Origin: an uncultured Rivibacter sp.
GTDB taxonomy: Bacteria > Pseudomonadota > Gammaproteobacteria > Burkholderiales > Burkholderiaceae
Length of the DNA stretch: 41,690 nucleotides
Assembly (NCBI GenBank): GCA_946481025.1
Contig: CAMLNA010000021.1
Coordinates: 1-41,690 of the forward strand
Direction of reading: 5' to 3'
Below are positions 1 to 8,908 of the stretch, piece by piece; the stretch's first letter is position 1, and each line of letters opens with the position of its first letter. The notes under the pieces were generated by a model. The model ran no database searches. It was not told the DNA's origin and saw nothing but the letters and a program-made list of their open reading frames with translations. Position numbers and translations under genes: made by a program.

Positions 1-1022
1 CCACCACCGCCAAGCTCGCCAAGCACCTGATCGAGAAGCGCAAGAAGAAGGTGCTCACCGTCTCGGCCGACGTGTACCGGCCCGCGGCCATCGAGCAGCT
101 CAAGACCGTCACCCGCCAGGCGGGGGCCGAGTGGTTTCCGTCCTCGCCGAGCGACGCGCCGCGAGACATCGCGCACAAGGCACTCGACCATGCGCGCAGG
201 CACTATTTCGACGTGCTGCTGGTCGACACCGCCGGCCGCCTGGCGATCGATGAGGCCCTGATGGCCGAGATCCGGGACCTGCATGCCGAGCTCAGGCCGG
301 TGGAGACGCTGTTCGTCGTCGATGCCATGCAGGGCCAGGACGCCGTCAACACCGCGAAGGCCTTCAAGGAGGCGCTGCCCCTCACCGGCATCGTGCTCAC
401 CAAGCTCGACGGCGACTCGCGCGGCGGCGCGGCACTGTCGGTGCGCACGATCACCGGCGCGCCGATCAAGTTTGCCGGCGTGTCCGAGAAGATCGACGGG
501 CTCGAAGTCTTCGACGCCGACCGGCATGCCGGTCGCGTGCTGGGCATGGGCGACATCGTCGCGCTGGTCGAGGAAGTGCAGAAGGGCGTGGACGTCGAAG
601 CCGCCCAGAAGCTGGCGGCCAAGGTCAAGGCCGGCGACAGCTTCGACCTCAACGACTTCCTGGCACAGATCTCGCAGATGAAAAAGATGGGCGGGCTGTC
701 GGGCCTGCTCGACAAGCTGCCCACCGAACTCGCCGGCAAGGCCGGCGCCGGCGACATGGACCGGGCCGAACGCGACATGCGGCGCATGGAAGGCATCATC
801 AATTCGATGACGCCGCTGGAGCGCCGCAAGCCCGAGCTGCTGAAGGCCAGCCGCAAGCGCCGCATCGCCGCCGGCGCGGGCGTGCAGGTCCAGGAGGTGA
901 ACCGCCTGCTCAACCAGTTCGAGCAGATGCAGGGAATGATGAAAAAGATGAAGGGCGGTGGCCTGATGAAGATGATGAAGCGCATGGGCGGGCTGAAAGG
1001 CCTGCCCGGTATGGGGCGCTGA
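1..1022 (+). CDS. ffh: signal recognition particle protein Ffh (5' truncated)
   Basis: GTPase of the signal recognition particle. It binds 4.5S RNA and signal sequences of nascent inner-membrane proteins and hands them to FtsY. Only the last 339 codons are present, with the reading frame entering at base 3. The window opens inside the G1 loop (TTAKLAKHL). The rest of the G domain follows: DVYRPAA (G2 region), DTAGRL (G3), TKLDGDSRGG (G4) and GVSEKIDGLE (G5). The C-terminal third is the M domain, ending in a methionine- and lysine-rich tail (MKKMKGGGLMKMMKRMGG) that binds signal peptides and RNA. The GTG at base 51 is only an internal valine codon. FtsY, its partner receptor, lies 0.8 kb downstream on the other strand. 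Confidence 0.97.
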   Translation, partial: TTAKLAKHLIEKRKKKVLTVSADVYRPAAIEQLKTVTRQAGAEWFPSSPSDAPRDIAHKALDHARRHYFDVLLVDTAGRLAIDEALMAEIRDLHAELRPVETLFVVDAMQGQDAVNTAKAFKEALPLTGIVLTKLDGDSRGGAALSVRTITGAPIKFAGVSEKIDGLEVFDADRHAGRVLGMGDIVALVEEVQKGVDVEAAQKLAAKVKAGDSFDLNDFLAQISQMKKMGGLSGLLDKLPTELAGKAGAGDMDRAERDMRRMEGIINSMTPLERRKPELLKASRKRRIAAGAGVQVQEVNRLLNQFEQMQGMMKKMKGGGLMKMMKRMGGLKGLPGMGR

Positions 1023-1122
1023 CGCACCGCTGACGGCCTGCCAAGGCGTCGAAGTTCGGATTGACCGCGGTGCAGGTGCCCGCTAACGTCAGTTGCTCCG
1101 TTTTTCCTGGATATCGGTACCG

Positions 1123-1845
1123 ATGGATCCTCTATTGATTGGCCTGGTCGTCGTGGCGGTTCTGGCCGTGCTGTGGCTCGCGATGCGCAAGCGCCAGCCG
1201 GCCGCGCCTGCCGCAAAACCCAAGGCCAAGGCGTTCGATGCCCTGGATACGGTGGTCGCCTGGCCGCCCTCGGCCACGCGCCTCATGACCAACTCCGAAC
1301 GCAAGGCCTACGCCGTGCTGCGCGCGGCCCTGCCGGAGCACATGGTGCTGGCGCAGGTGCCGCTGGCGCGTTTCATCAAGGTGCCCACCCGCTATTCGTA
1401 TGCGGAGTGGATGCGCCGCGCCGGCCAGCTGTGCGTGGACCTGCTGGTGTGCGACTCGAGTTCGCAAGTGGTGGCCGTGGTCGACGTGCGCCAGGCCGAC
1501 ATCGACGAAAGCGAGCGGGCCCACAAGCGGCACGCTCGCATGGACCGTGTGCTCAAGGCCGCAGGCATTCCGGTGCACGTGTGGCGCGAAGGCCATCTCC
1601 CCAGCGCCGGTGCGGCGCGCGAGCAGGTGCTGCAGGGCATGCCGCCGGAGCTGTCCCAGCAGGAAGGCGGCGCCAGCGTGCGCACCCGGTCGGCGGCTGC
1701 CAGGCTGGCCCCTTCGCTCGACTCCGGGCTCGAGGACGACGATGCCGTGCCGCGCGATCCGCCGCCCTCCACCTGGTTCGACGAACTCGATTCCGCCCCC
1801 GCGCCGCTCGATGGCGGCGCCCCGGCCAACCGGCCCCGCAGCTGA
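1123..1845 (+). CDS. DUF2726 domain protein with N-terminal membrane anchor
   Basis: 240-residue protein of unknown function. Residues about 3-20 form one hydrophobic helix (LLIGLVVVAVLAVLWLA) followed by Arg/Lys, so it is probably a single-pass inner-membrane protein with a cytoplasmic body. Residues about 55-170 match the DUF2726 pattern: a helix with SERKAY, a middle LCVDLLVCD segment, then VVDVRQADID and an end with GIPVHVWR, reminiscent of a nuclease-like fold. The C-terminal about 70 residues are low-complexity and probably disordered. ATG 1123 was chosen; the in-frame TTG at 1093 would add ten residues before the anchor. It lies between convergent ffh and ftsY. No link to protein targeting is shown by sequence alone. 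Confidence 0.75.
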   Translation: MDPLLIGLVVVAVLAVLWLAMRKRQPAAPAAKPKAKAFDALDTVVAWPPSATRLMTNSERKAYAVLRAALPEHMVLAQVPLARFIKVPTRYSYAEWMRRAGQLCVDLLVCDSSSQVVAVVDVRQADIDESERAHKRHARMDRVLKAAGIPVHVWREGHLPSAGAAREQVLQGMPPELSQQEGGASVRTRSAAARLAPSLDSGLEDDDAVPRDPPPSTWFDELDSAPAPLDGGAPANRPRS

Positions 1846-1863
1846 AACGACGGGCGGTCGACG

Positions 1864-2928
1864 TCAGCCCGTCAGCAGCGCCTGCGCAAACTCGCGCGCG
1901 CTGAAGGTTTCCAGGTCCTCGAGCTTCTCACCCACGCCGATGAAGTAGACGGGCACGGCCTTGGCGTGGGCACGCGACCACAGCGCAATGGCTGCCAGCA
2001 CGCCGCCCTTGGCCGTGCCATCGAGCTTGGTGACAACCAGGCCGGTCAGCCCCAGCGCTTCGTCGAAGGCCTTCACCTGCGCCAGCGCGTTCTGGCCGGT
2101 GTTGCCGTCCACCACCAGCAGCACTTCGTGCGGGGCGCCGTCCATGGCCTTGCCGATGGTGCGGCGGATCTTCTTGAGTTCCTCCATCAGGTGCAGCTGC
2201 GTCGGCAGGCGGCCCGCCGTGTCGGCGATCACCACGTCGCAGCCGCGCGCGGCCCCGGCCTTCACGGCATCGAAGGTCACCGCCGCCGGGTCACCGCCTT
2301 CCTGGCTGACGATCTCGACCTGGTTGCGGTCGGCCCACACCGCCAGCTGCTCGCGCGCCGCGGCACGGAAGGTGTCCGCTGCGGCGAGCAGCACCTTCTG
2401 GTGGGCACCCGCGAGGTGGCGCGTCAGCTTGCCGATGCTGGTGGTCTTGCCCGCGCCGTTGACGCCGGTGACCATGATCACCGTCGGCGTGTACTGGCCC
2501 ACCACGAGCGGCTGCTCCAGCGGCTTGAGCAGGTCGGCCAGCGCATCGGCCAGCAGGTTGCGCACGGCTGCCGGCTGGGTCGCCTTGGCCTCCTTGACGC
2601 GGCGCTTCAGGTCGGCGAGCAGGTATTCGGTCGCAGCCACGCCGGCATCGGCCATCAGGAGGGCCGCTTCCAGCTCTTCGTACAGCGTGTCGTCGATCTG
2701 CGTGCCGGTGAAGACCTGGCTGATGTTGGAGCCTGTCTTGCGAAGACCCGACTTGAGCCGGTCGAGCCACGAATCGCGCGCAGCGGCAGGTCCGGGCTCG
2801 GGCGGCTGCGATTGCGCAACGGCCACAGGCACCGGCGGCAACGGAACCTGCGGCGCAGCCGGCGCCGGCGATGGAGCAGTTGACGGGGCCGGCGCCGCTG
2901 CGGGTTTCTTCTTGAAGAAGCTGAACAT
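1864..2928 (-). CDS. ftsY: signal recognition particle receptor FtsY
   Basis: SRP receptor GTPase that pairs with Ffh at the inner membrane to deliver ribosomes to the Sec translocon. 354 residues. The start MFSFFKKK is followed by a short Ala/Pro-rich acidic-poor A region (about 9-50), then the helical N domain and G domain. Motifs: GVNGAGKT (G1, 155-162), DTFRAA (185-190), DTAGR (236-240), TKLD (300-303) and GVGEKLEDL (331-339). The frame stays open 122 codons further upstream into rsmD on the other strand, but MFSFF is the conserved start. It is also preceded by AAGGAAT and by a TAGAAT -10 box at 2951-2956. The gene is transcribed divergently from rsmD. Confidence 0.97.
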   Translation of the reverse strand: MFSFFKKKPAAAPAPSTAPSPAPAAPQVPLPPVPVAVAQSQPPEPGPAAARDSWLDRLKSGLRKTGSNISQVFTGTQIDDTLYEELEAALLMADAGVAATEYLLADLKRRVKEAKATQPAAVRNLLADALADLLKPLEQPLVVGQYTPTVIMVTGVNGAGKTTSIGKLTRHLAGAHQKVLLAAADTFRAAAREQLAVWADRNQVEIVSQEGGDPAAVTFDAVKAGAARGCDVVIADTAGRLPTQLHLMEELKKIRRTIGKAMDGAPHEVLLVVDGNTGQNALAQVKAFDEALGLTGLVVTKLDGTAKGGVLAAIALWSRAHAKAVPVYFIGVGEKLEDLETFSAREFAQALLTG

Positions 2929-2950
2929 GGGATTCCTTGGATCGCGTTGG

Positions 2951-2956
2951 ATTCTA
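2951..2956 (-). promoter_or_regulatory. putative -10 box of ftsY
   Basis: On the minus strand this reads TAGAAT, about 22 bases before the ftsY ATG, leaving a short leader that carries AAGGAAT as ribosome-binding site. I see no convincing -35. The rsmD -10 box on the plus strand is only 30 bp away, so the two promoters are back to back. Confidence 0.5.
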
Positions 2957-2985
2957 GGAGGCCCGTCGCAGGCACCCCCGCTCTC

Positions 2986-2991
2986 TAGAAT
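2986..2991 (+). promoter_or_regulatory. putative -10 box of rsmD (leaderless)
   Basis: TAGAAT ends exactly 7 nt before the rsmD GTG. With the usual spacing, transcription would begin at or one base before the start codon, so the mRNA would have no leader and no Shine-Dalgarno. Confidence 0.5.
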
Positions 2992-2998
2992 CGCGGCC

Positions 2999-3603
2999 GT
3001 GAAACCCGAGCGCCCCCCATCCACCCGCCATGCGCCGCACGAAGTGCGCCTGATCGGCGGACGGTGGAAACGCAGCAAGCTGCCGGTGGCCGATGCACCC
3101 GGCCTGCGGCCCACACCGGACCGGGTGCGTGAGACGCTGTTCAACTGGCTCGGCCAGGACCTCACCGGCTGGCGCTGCCTGGACGCGTTTGCCGGCAGTG
3201 GTGCCCTCGGTTTCGAGGCCGCCTCGCGCGGCGCGGCGCAGGTGGTGCTGCTGGAGCGCGACACGAGGCTGGCAGCCTCCTTGCGCGCGTCCAAGGCCCG
3301 GCTGGGGGCGTCGACCGTTCACGTCGAGACGGCGGATGCGCTCGCCTGGATGCGGCAGGCGCCGCGCGGCGGCTTCGATCTCGTGTTCCTGGATCCCCCG
3401 TTCGACGCCGACCTGTTCGAACCCGCGTTGCGCGCAGCGACCCCCTTGCTCGCGCCGGCCGGGTATGTCTACCTCGAAGCCGGGCACGCCTTCGGCGACG
3501 CCACGCTGCGCCCGCTCGGCCTGCAGGCCCATCGCAGCGGCCGCGCCGCAGCGGTGCATTACCATCTGCTGCACCGCCTGCCCGACGACCTTCCGTTGCC
3601 ACC

Positions 3604-3607
<4 letters not shown>
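2999..3607 (+). CDS. rsmD: 16S rRNA (guanine966-N2)-methyltransferase RsmD
   Basis: SAM-dependent methyltransferase acting on guanine 966 of 16S rRNA in the 30S subunit. 202 residues from the GTG at 2999, the usual family length. Visible motifs are the N-terminal [15 protein letters not shown] with [13 protein letters not shown], the SAM-binding [10 protein letters not shown] (62-71), acidic E86 in LLERD, and the catalytic DPPF (132-135). The stop overlaps the start of coaD (ATGA at 3604-3607), so the two are translationally coupled, a common pairing. The start is supported by the -10 box 7 nt upstream. No ribosome-binding site is visible. Confidence 0.95.
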
Positions 3608-4414
<807 letters not shown>

Positions 4415-4443
4415 CCTCTGCGCTCTGCGCAGGGCGCTCGGTT

Positions 4444-4887
4444 TCAGTCGCGAGGCCGCCGCTTCGTCGGCTCGCTGCCCGGACCCACGGCGGTGAAGCC
4501 TTCAGGCGCTGCCGGCTTCGCCGTCTTCGGCTTGCGAGCCTTGTTGTCCGCAGCCTTTGCCGCCTTCTCCGCCTTGGCTGGCCCGCTCAACGAGACGGCG
4601 CCGCCCGGCCGCAGCGACCGCTCGTGTCGCCGGTTGTCGCGCGCAAGGTCGTCCGCCGTACGCGCTTCGCGTTGCGCGACCTGGTGGGCAGCCGCCCGTT
4701 CGGTGTCGGTGCGCGAATCGTCCACGCTCACCGCGCGGCCGCCGCCACCGGCACACGGTTTCTCGCTGAAGGTGCGGCCGTCGGGGCCGCAGCGGTAGAC
4801 GGTCGCCTGGCCGCCTGCGAGGGTGGCGGCGACCGCGAGCGATGCGCCGCAGGTCCAGCGCAGCAGCCCCTGTTGTTGTCGTTTCAT
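4444..4887 (-). CDS. DUF4124 domain periplasmic protein
   Basis: 147 residues, function unknown. The start at 4887 has a strong GGGGAGGAG site 4 nt upstream. An N-terminal signal peptide (about 1-25, LLRWTCGASLAVAATLAGGQA) is followed directly by a DUF4124 motif (TVYRCGPDGRTFSEKPC) with two cysteines that could pair in the periplasm. The rest is charged: a region rich in Arg/Asp/Glu, then an Ala/Lys-rich stretch (about 105-130) that is probably disordered or coiled. It follows pth by 28 bp on the same strand and may be read from the pth promoter. Confidence 0.75.
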   Translation of the reverse strand: MKRQQQGLLRWTCGASLAVAATLAGGQATVYRCGPDGRTFSEKPCAGGGGRAVSVDDSRTDTERAAAHQVAQREARTADDLARDNRRHERSLRPGGAVSLSGPAKAEKAAKAADNKARKPKTAKPAAPEGFTAVGPGSEPTKRRPRD

Positions 4888-4915
4888 CGTTCTCCTCCCC
4901 GAAGTGTTCCGCCGA

Positions 4916-5536
4916 TCAGCCCGGCGGCGGCAGATCCGCCGGCCTCGGCGGCTTGGGCCGAGGCGGCTTGCTGGTGTGCAGCAGCAGCGTGGCGCGCTCC
5001 ATCTCGCCGGACAGCAGCGCATCGAGCGCCGGCAGTGAACGATCGATGCAGGCTTCGATGGCCTCGCGGTGCTCTGCCTGCGGTTTGCGCAGCACGTAGT
5101 TGGCCACTTCGGCCTTCACGCCCGGGTGTCCGATACCCAGTCGCAGGCGCCAGTAGTCGCCCGTGCCGAGTTGCGCATGGATGTCGCGCAGGCCGTTGTG
5201 GCCGGCGTGCCCTCCACCGAACTTGAGCTTCATCTGGCCAGGCGGAAGGTCGAGTTCATCGTGGGCCACGATGATCTCTTCAGGCGCTATCTTGAAGAAG
5301 CGCGCCAGTGCGGCGACCGACTTGCCCGACAGGTTCATGAAGGTCTGCGGCTCGAGCAGCCACACCGGCCCATCCTTGCGGTTCACCCGAGCCACCAGCC
5401 CGTGATAGCTGCGGTCAGCAACCAGCGTGGCGCCGAGCTTGCGCGCCACCGCATCCACCCACCAGAAACCGGCGTTGTGGCGCGTGGCCTCGTATTCCGG
5501 CCCGGGGTTGCCCAGGCCCACGAAGAGTCGAATCAT
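4916..5536 (-). CDS. pth: peptidyl-tRNA hydrolase Pth
   Basis: Releases tRNA from peptidyl-tRNAs that drop off the ribosome. 206 residues from [12 protein letters not shown]. Asn10 and catalytic His20 (RHNAGF) are in place, as are [11 protein letters not shown] with the catalytic aspartate and [13 protein letters not shown]. The C-terminus carries a Pro/Arg/Lys-rich tail (about 185-206) slightly longer than in E. coli. Upstream rplY ends in a terminator, and a GATAAT box lies 10 nt before the ATG, so pth seems to have its own promoter and a leader of only a few bases. No Shine-Dalgarno is visible. Confidence 0.96.
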   Translation of the reverse strand: MIRLFVGLGNPGPEYEATRHNAGFWWVDAVARKLGATLVADRSYHGLVARVNRKDGPVWLLEPQTFMNLSGKSVAALARFFKIAPEEIIVAHDELDLPPGQMKLKFGGGHAGHNGLRDIHAQLGTGDYWRLRLGIGHPGVKAEVANYVLRKPQAEHREAIEACIDRSLPALDALLSGEMERATLLLHTSKPPRPKPPRPADLPPPG

Positions 5537-5546
5537 GATGGCGTCG

Positions 5547-5552
5547 ATTATC
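5547..5552 (-). promoter_or_regulatory. putative -10 box of pth
   Basis: Minus-strand GATAAT, 10 nt before the pth start codon and just past the rplY terminator. The predicted leader is about 3-4 nt, i.e. nearly leaderless. Confidence 0.4.
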
Positions 5553-5568
5553 GAGGGGCCCCGCAAAC

Positions 5569-5598
5569 GACAAAGCCCCGCCAAGGCGGGGCTTTGTC
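5569..5598 (-). terminator. rho-independent terminator of rplY
   Basis: Perfect inverted repeat: 14-bp arms (5569-5582 and 5585-5598) around two bases. On the minus strand the arm GGCGGGGCTTTGTC is followed by GTTTG. It lies 19 bases past the rplY stop and before pth. The core (ACAAAGCCCCG) recurs in the rpmA terminator at 39746-39773. Confidence 0.8.
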
Positions 5599-5617
5599 AG
5601 CCGGCACGGGCAGGCTC

Positions 5618-6244
5618 TTACTTCTTGCCCTTGCCCTTGGCCGGCGCGGGGGCCGGTGCGGGAGCGGCTTCGGCCGGCGCCTCTTCGGCTTCCTGGGCCA
5701 CCACGGCAGCGATCACCGGGTTCTTCTTGCCGTGCAGCACGACCTTGATGCCGGCGTCCAGCTTCAGGTCGCTCACGTGCAGCGACTGGCCCTTGGCCAG
5801 GCCACCCAGGTCCACCGTCAGGAACTCGGGCAGTTGCGAGGCCAGGCACTCGATCTCGAGATCGGTGGCCACGTGCGAGATCAGGCACTTGTCGAGCTTG
5901 ACGGCCTGCGAGTTCTCTTCGTTGATGAAGTGCAGCGGCACCTTCTTCGTGATGCGGGTGGTGGCATCCACGCGCTGGAAGTCCACGTGCAGCACCAGCT
6001 GCTTCCAGGCGTGCATCTGCACGTCGCGCAGCAGGACCTTCTGCACCTGGCCGTTCAGTTCCATGTCGAGGATCGACGAATGGAAGGCCTCTTTCTTCAG
6101 CGCATGGAACAGCGCGTTGTGATCGAGTTCGATCTTGGCAGGCTCGCCGGCCCCGTAGACGATGCCGGGCACCTTGCCGGCATTGCGCAGGCGGCGGCTC
6201 GCTCCGGTCCCCTGCAGTTCGCGCGTGAATGCGACGAATTTCAT
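5618..6244 (-). CDS. rplY: 50S ribosomal protein L25/general stress protein Ctc
   Basis: 5S rRNA-binding protein of the large subunit, in the long two-domain Ctc/TL5 form. 208 residues: an N-terminal L25 domain ([20 protein letters not shown], about 1-95) and a C-terminal beta-domain (about 96-185). An Ala/Pro/Glu/Lys-rich tail ([15 protein letters not shown]) ends the protein. ATG 6244 was chosen because MKFVAF is the family start and TTGGAGTG lies just upstream. It follows prs by 87 bp on the same strand, the usual prs-rplY-pth order, and is closed by a strong terminator. Confidence 0.96.
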   Translation of the reverse strand: MKFVAFTRELQGTGASRRLRNAGKVPGIVYGAGEPAKIELDHNALFHALKKEAFHSSILDMELNGQVQKVLLRDVQMHAWKQLVLHVDFQRVDATTRITKKVPLHFINEENSQAVKLDKCLISHVATDLEIECLASQLPEFLTVDLGGLAKGQSLHVSDLKLDAGIKVVLHGKKNPVIAAVVAQEAEEAPAEAAPAPAPAPAKGKGKK

Positions 6245-6331
6245 GGTTTCACTCCAAGTAGAGAAGCGCCCGCGACCAGGCGCTGCAAAAAGGCCGCTCG
6301 CCCAGGCAGGCAAAGCGACCGCGACAACGGA

Positions 6332-7294
6332 TCAGAAGTTGTTGTTCTGCTCCGAAAACAGCGAGGTGACCGATTCACCGTCTGAAATGCGGCGAATGGT
6401 CTCGGCAAACAGGAAGGCCACCGACAGCTGGCGGATCTTCGGCGTGGTTTGCGCTTCAGGCGACAGCGGGATGGTATTGGTGATCACCACCTCGTCGAGC
6501 TGCGAAGCCTTGATGCGCTCGATGGCGGGGCCGGAGAACACGCCGTGCGTGCAATAGGCGAACACGCTCTTGGCGCCACGGTCCTTCAGCACCTCGGCGG
6601 CCTTCACCAGCGTGCCGGCGGTGTCGATCATGTCGTCCATGATCACGCAGTTGCGGCCTTCGATCTCGCCGATGACGTGCATCACCTCGGACACGTTGGC
6701 CTTCGGCCGGCGCTTGTCGATGATGGCCAGGTCGCAGCCCAGCTGCTTGGCCAGCGCGCGAGCGCGCACCACACCGCCGACGTCGGGCGACACGACCACG
6801 AGGTCCTGGTAGTTCTTGGACTTGAGGTCCGACAGCAGCACCGGCGACGCGTAGATGTTGTCGACCGGGATGTCGAAGAAGCCCTGGATCTGGTCGGCGT
6901 GCAGGTCCATCGTCAGCACGCGGTTCACGCCGGCCGACTCGAGCATGTTGGCCACCACCTTGGCCGAGATCGGCACGCGCATCGAGCGCGGGCGGCGGTC
7001 CTGGCGGGCATAGCCGAAGTAAGGAATGACCGCCGTGATGCGACGCGCCGACGCACGCTTGAGCGCGTCGACCATCAGCAGCAGTTCCATCAGGTATTCG
7101 TTGGTGGGCGCGTTGGTGGGCTGAACGATGAAGACGTCGCGCGCGCGCACGTTCTGCTCGATCTCGATGTCGACTTCGCCATCGGAGAAGCGGCCGACCT
7201 TGGCCTTGCCGAGAGTGAGACCGAGATTCGCACCCATTTCCTGCGCGAGGACAGGATTGGCGTTGCCGGTGAAAAGGACGGTATCGGAGAGCAT
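6332..7294 (-). CDS. prs: ribose-phosphate pyrophosphokinase Prs
   Basis: Makes PRPP from ribose-5-phosphate and ATP, feeding purine, pyrimidine, histidine, tryptophan and NAD synthesis. 320 residues. Motifs: FSDGE and [11 protein letters not shown] near the N-terminus, the flexible loop [39 protein letters not shown], the loop [11 protein letters not shown], and the PRPP-binding signature [22 protein letters not shown] is the family start, and GAGGGT precedes it. The tRNA-Gln gene lies 86 bp upstream in the same direction, so prs may be read from the tRNA or ispE transcript. No clear separate promoter was seen. Confidence 0.97.
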   Translation of the reverse strand: MLSDTVLFTGNANPVLAQEMGANLGLTLGKAKVGRFSDGEVDIEIEQNVRARDVFIVQPTNAPTNEYLMELLLMVDALKRASARRITAVIPYFGYARQDRRPRSMRVPISAKVVANMLESAGVNRVLTMDLHADQIQGFFDIPVDNIYASPVLLSDLKSKNYQDLVVVSPDVGGVVRARALAKQLGCDLAIIDKRRPKANVSEVMHVIGEIEGRNCVIMDDMIDTAGTLVKAAEVLKDRGAKSVFAYCTHGVFSGPAIERIKASQLDEVVITNTIPLSPEAQTTPKIRQLSVAFLFAETIRRISDGESVTSLFSEQNNNF

Positions 7295-7380
7295 GGCGAC
7301 CCTCGGTGCTGACGCTTTGCGGGTACTGGCCTCAGTGTGGCCGGGCCCCGTGCCAGCAGGCCCGGGAACAGGAAGAGGTT

Positions 7381-7457
7381 TGGCAGGGGAGGAAGGACTC
7401 GAACCCTCGCATGTCGGAATCAAAATCCGATGCCTTAACCAACTTGGCGACTCCCCT
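7381..7457 (-). tRNA. tRNA-Gln (anticodon TTG)
   Basis: 77-nt gene with encoded CCA. Acceptor arms AGGGGAG and CTCCCCT pair perfectly. The anticodon loop is TTTTGAT with TTG at 7421-7423, and the T-arm contains GGTTCGAGTCC. It lies between ispE and prs on the same strand, a position conserved in related betaproteobacteria. Confidence 0.95.
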
Positions 7458-7504
7458 ACACAGGACTCCGGCTTGCACCGGCGCCCTCAAAAAACTTCTG
7501 TCGC

Positions 7505-8389
7505 CTAGCCTGCGCACCACCCGACCAGCGGGTGCTGCTCCAGGCTGTTGCACAAGCGCCCCACCCATTGCGACGGCAGCTCATGCTGCTCGTACATCGG
7601 CGCGACGGGTGTGTCGCGGTCTGTGCACAACTGACCAGCTTCTGCGAACACCGCACTGCCTGAACCCGTCATGCGGCCGTTGCCGTAGCGGGCTTCCAGC
7701 AGCGCCAGGGCTTCGGCCACTTCGCTGCTGGCGGCTTGCGCCGGCTTCTGCAGGTCGTTGTGGCCAAACCCGTAGGGGTCCGCGAGAAAGTCCGAGAGTA
7801 TAGCAGGCTGTGTGTCGCGAGCCAAGTGCGGGCTGTTGAAAATGGCCGCGGTCGGGATGGCAACCGCTGGCTTGAGCACCGCCAGCCGCCGCCGCGGCAG
7901 CTCGATCGGCGTCAGCCTCTCGCCGACGCCTTCGACCCAGGCATTGCGGCCGCCCACGAAAAACGGCACGTCGGCGCCCAGCCCGAGCGCGAGCGCGAGC
8001 AAGCGCTCGCGCGGCCAGTTCAGGCCCCACAGGCGGTTGAGCGCGAGCAGCGTGGAGGCGGCATCGGAGCTGCCGCCTCCCATGCCCGCGCCCCAGGGCA
8101 CGCGCTTTTCGATCGAGATGTCCACCCCCTGCGACACGCCGGCAGCCGCCTGCAGCGCACGGGCGGCGCGCAGGCACAGGTCGTCTTCGGGCAGCGCCGC
8201 GCCGAGGTCGTGGCGGGCGACGCGCCCGTCGGTGCGGCGCTCGAAATGAAGGGTGTCCGCCCAGTCGATGAGCACGAACACCGACTGCAGCAGGTGGTAG
8301 CCGTCGGCGCGGCGGCCGATCACGTGCAGGAAGAGATTCAGCTTGGCGGGCGCGGGAACGTCGTGGATGGAGCGCAGGGCCATGGACAT
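7505..8389 (-). CDS. ispE: 4-diphosphocytidyl-2-C-methyl-D-erythritol kinase IspE
   Basis: GHMP-family kinase of the non-mevalonate (MEP) isoprenoid pathway; phosphorylates the 2-hydroxyl of CDP-ME with ATP. 294 residues. It shows the N-terminal PAPAKLNLFLHV substrate motif, the ATP-binding glycine-rich PWGAGMGGGSSDAAS (about 97-111) and the C-terminal TGSGSAVFAE motif. Two ATG codons, 8389 and 8383, are both plausible starts (MSMALRS or MALRS). It begins 3 bp after the lolB stop in the TPR-lolB-ispE run. tRNA-Gln follows downstream. Confidence 0.96.
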   Translation of the reverse strand: MSMALRSIHDVPAPAKLNLFLHVIGRRADGYHLLQSVFVLIDWADTLHFERRTDGRVARHDLGAALPEDDLCLRAARALQAAAGVSQGVDISIEKRVPWGAGMGGGSSDAASTLLALNRLWGLNWPRERLLALALGLGADVPFFVGGRNAWVEGVGERLTPIELPRRRLAVLKPAVAIPTAAIFNSPHLARDTQPAILSDFLADPYGFGHNDLQKPAQAASSEVAEALALLEARYGNGRMTGSGSAVFAEAGQLCTDRDTPVAPMYEQHELPSQWVGRLCNSLEQHPLVGWCAG

Positions 8390-8392
8390 CGA

Positions 8393-8908
8393 TCAGGAAG
8401 CGTCGAGCTTGACGCGCAGCGTGACCGCAGGCGCCTGGCGGGTGACAACGATCAGGCCTTCGCCGGCCTTGCTGCGATCGACCTCCCAGCCCAGCTGCTC
8501 GAAACCCGCCGCCGTGTCGCGCGAAGGCGCCCCCGCCCAGGGCCGGCCGCGCAGCCAGTCGAACAGCGCGACCAGCGGCACGCTCTCGCCGAGGGCCTCA
8601 CGCGACAGCTCGTCCAGGTCGCCATAGACGCGCTCGCCACCGGAGCCGGCCAGCACCACCTCGCCGGGAGCCCAGCGGGCTTGCGCCACCTGCGTGCCCA
8701 GCGGCGTGGTCAACGAGAGCCGGCCACGCTGCGCGCCGCCTTCGAGCTCGAAGCCGGCCGACATCGACTTGGCTGCGTCGCCTTCGACCTTCAGCGCCAG
8801 GCGCCCGCTGAAGCGGTCGCCGTCGATGGCGGCCAGCGGCGGCTTGGTCGCACACCCACCCAGCATCGCCGCCGCGGCGATGACGGCGGCCAGCGCCCCA
8901 CGGATCAC
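8393..8908 (-). CDS. lolB: outer-membrane lipoprotein chaperone/receptor LolB
   Basis: Accepts lipoproteins from LolA and inserts them in the inner leaflet of the outer membrane. 171 residues. Signal peptide about 1-18 with lipobox LGGC, Cys19 being the lipidated residue, then a beta-rich LolB body (FSGRLALKVEGD, GRLSLTTPLGTQVAQARW, LFDWLRGRPW). It overlaps the upstream TPR gene by four bases (ATGA at 8905-8908) and is followed 3 bp later by ispE, the standard lolB-ispE pairing. Confidence 0.93.
   Translation of the reverse strand: MIRGALAAVIAAAAMLGGCATKPPLAAIDGDRFSGRLALKVEGDAAKSMSAGFELEGGAQRGRLSLTTPLGTQVAQARWAPGEVVLAGSGGERVYGDLDELSREALGESVPLVALFDWLRGRPWAGAPSRDTAAGFEQLGWEVDRSKAGEGLIVVTRQAPAVTLRVKLDAS

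Noticed and set aside
2929..3294. N-terminal extension of ftsY into rsmD
   Set aside because: MFSFFKKK is the conserved start with a ribosome-binding site; the extension is antisense to rsmD.
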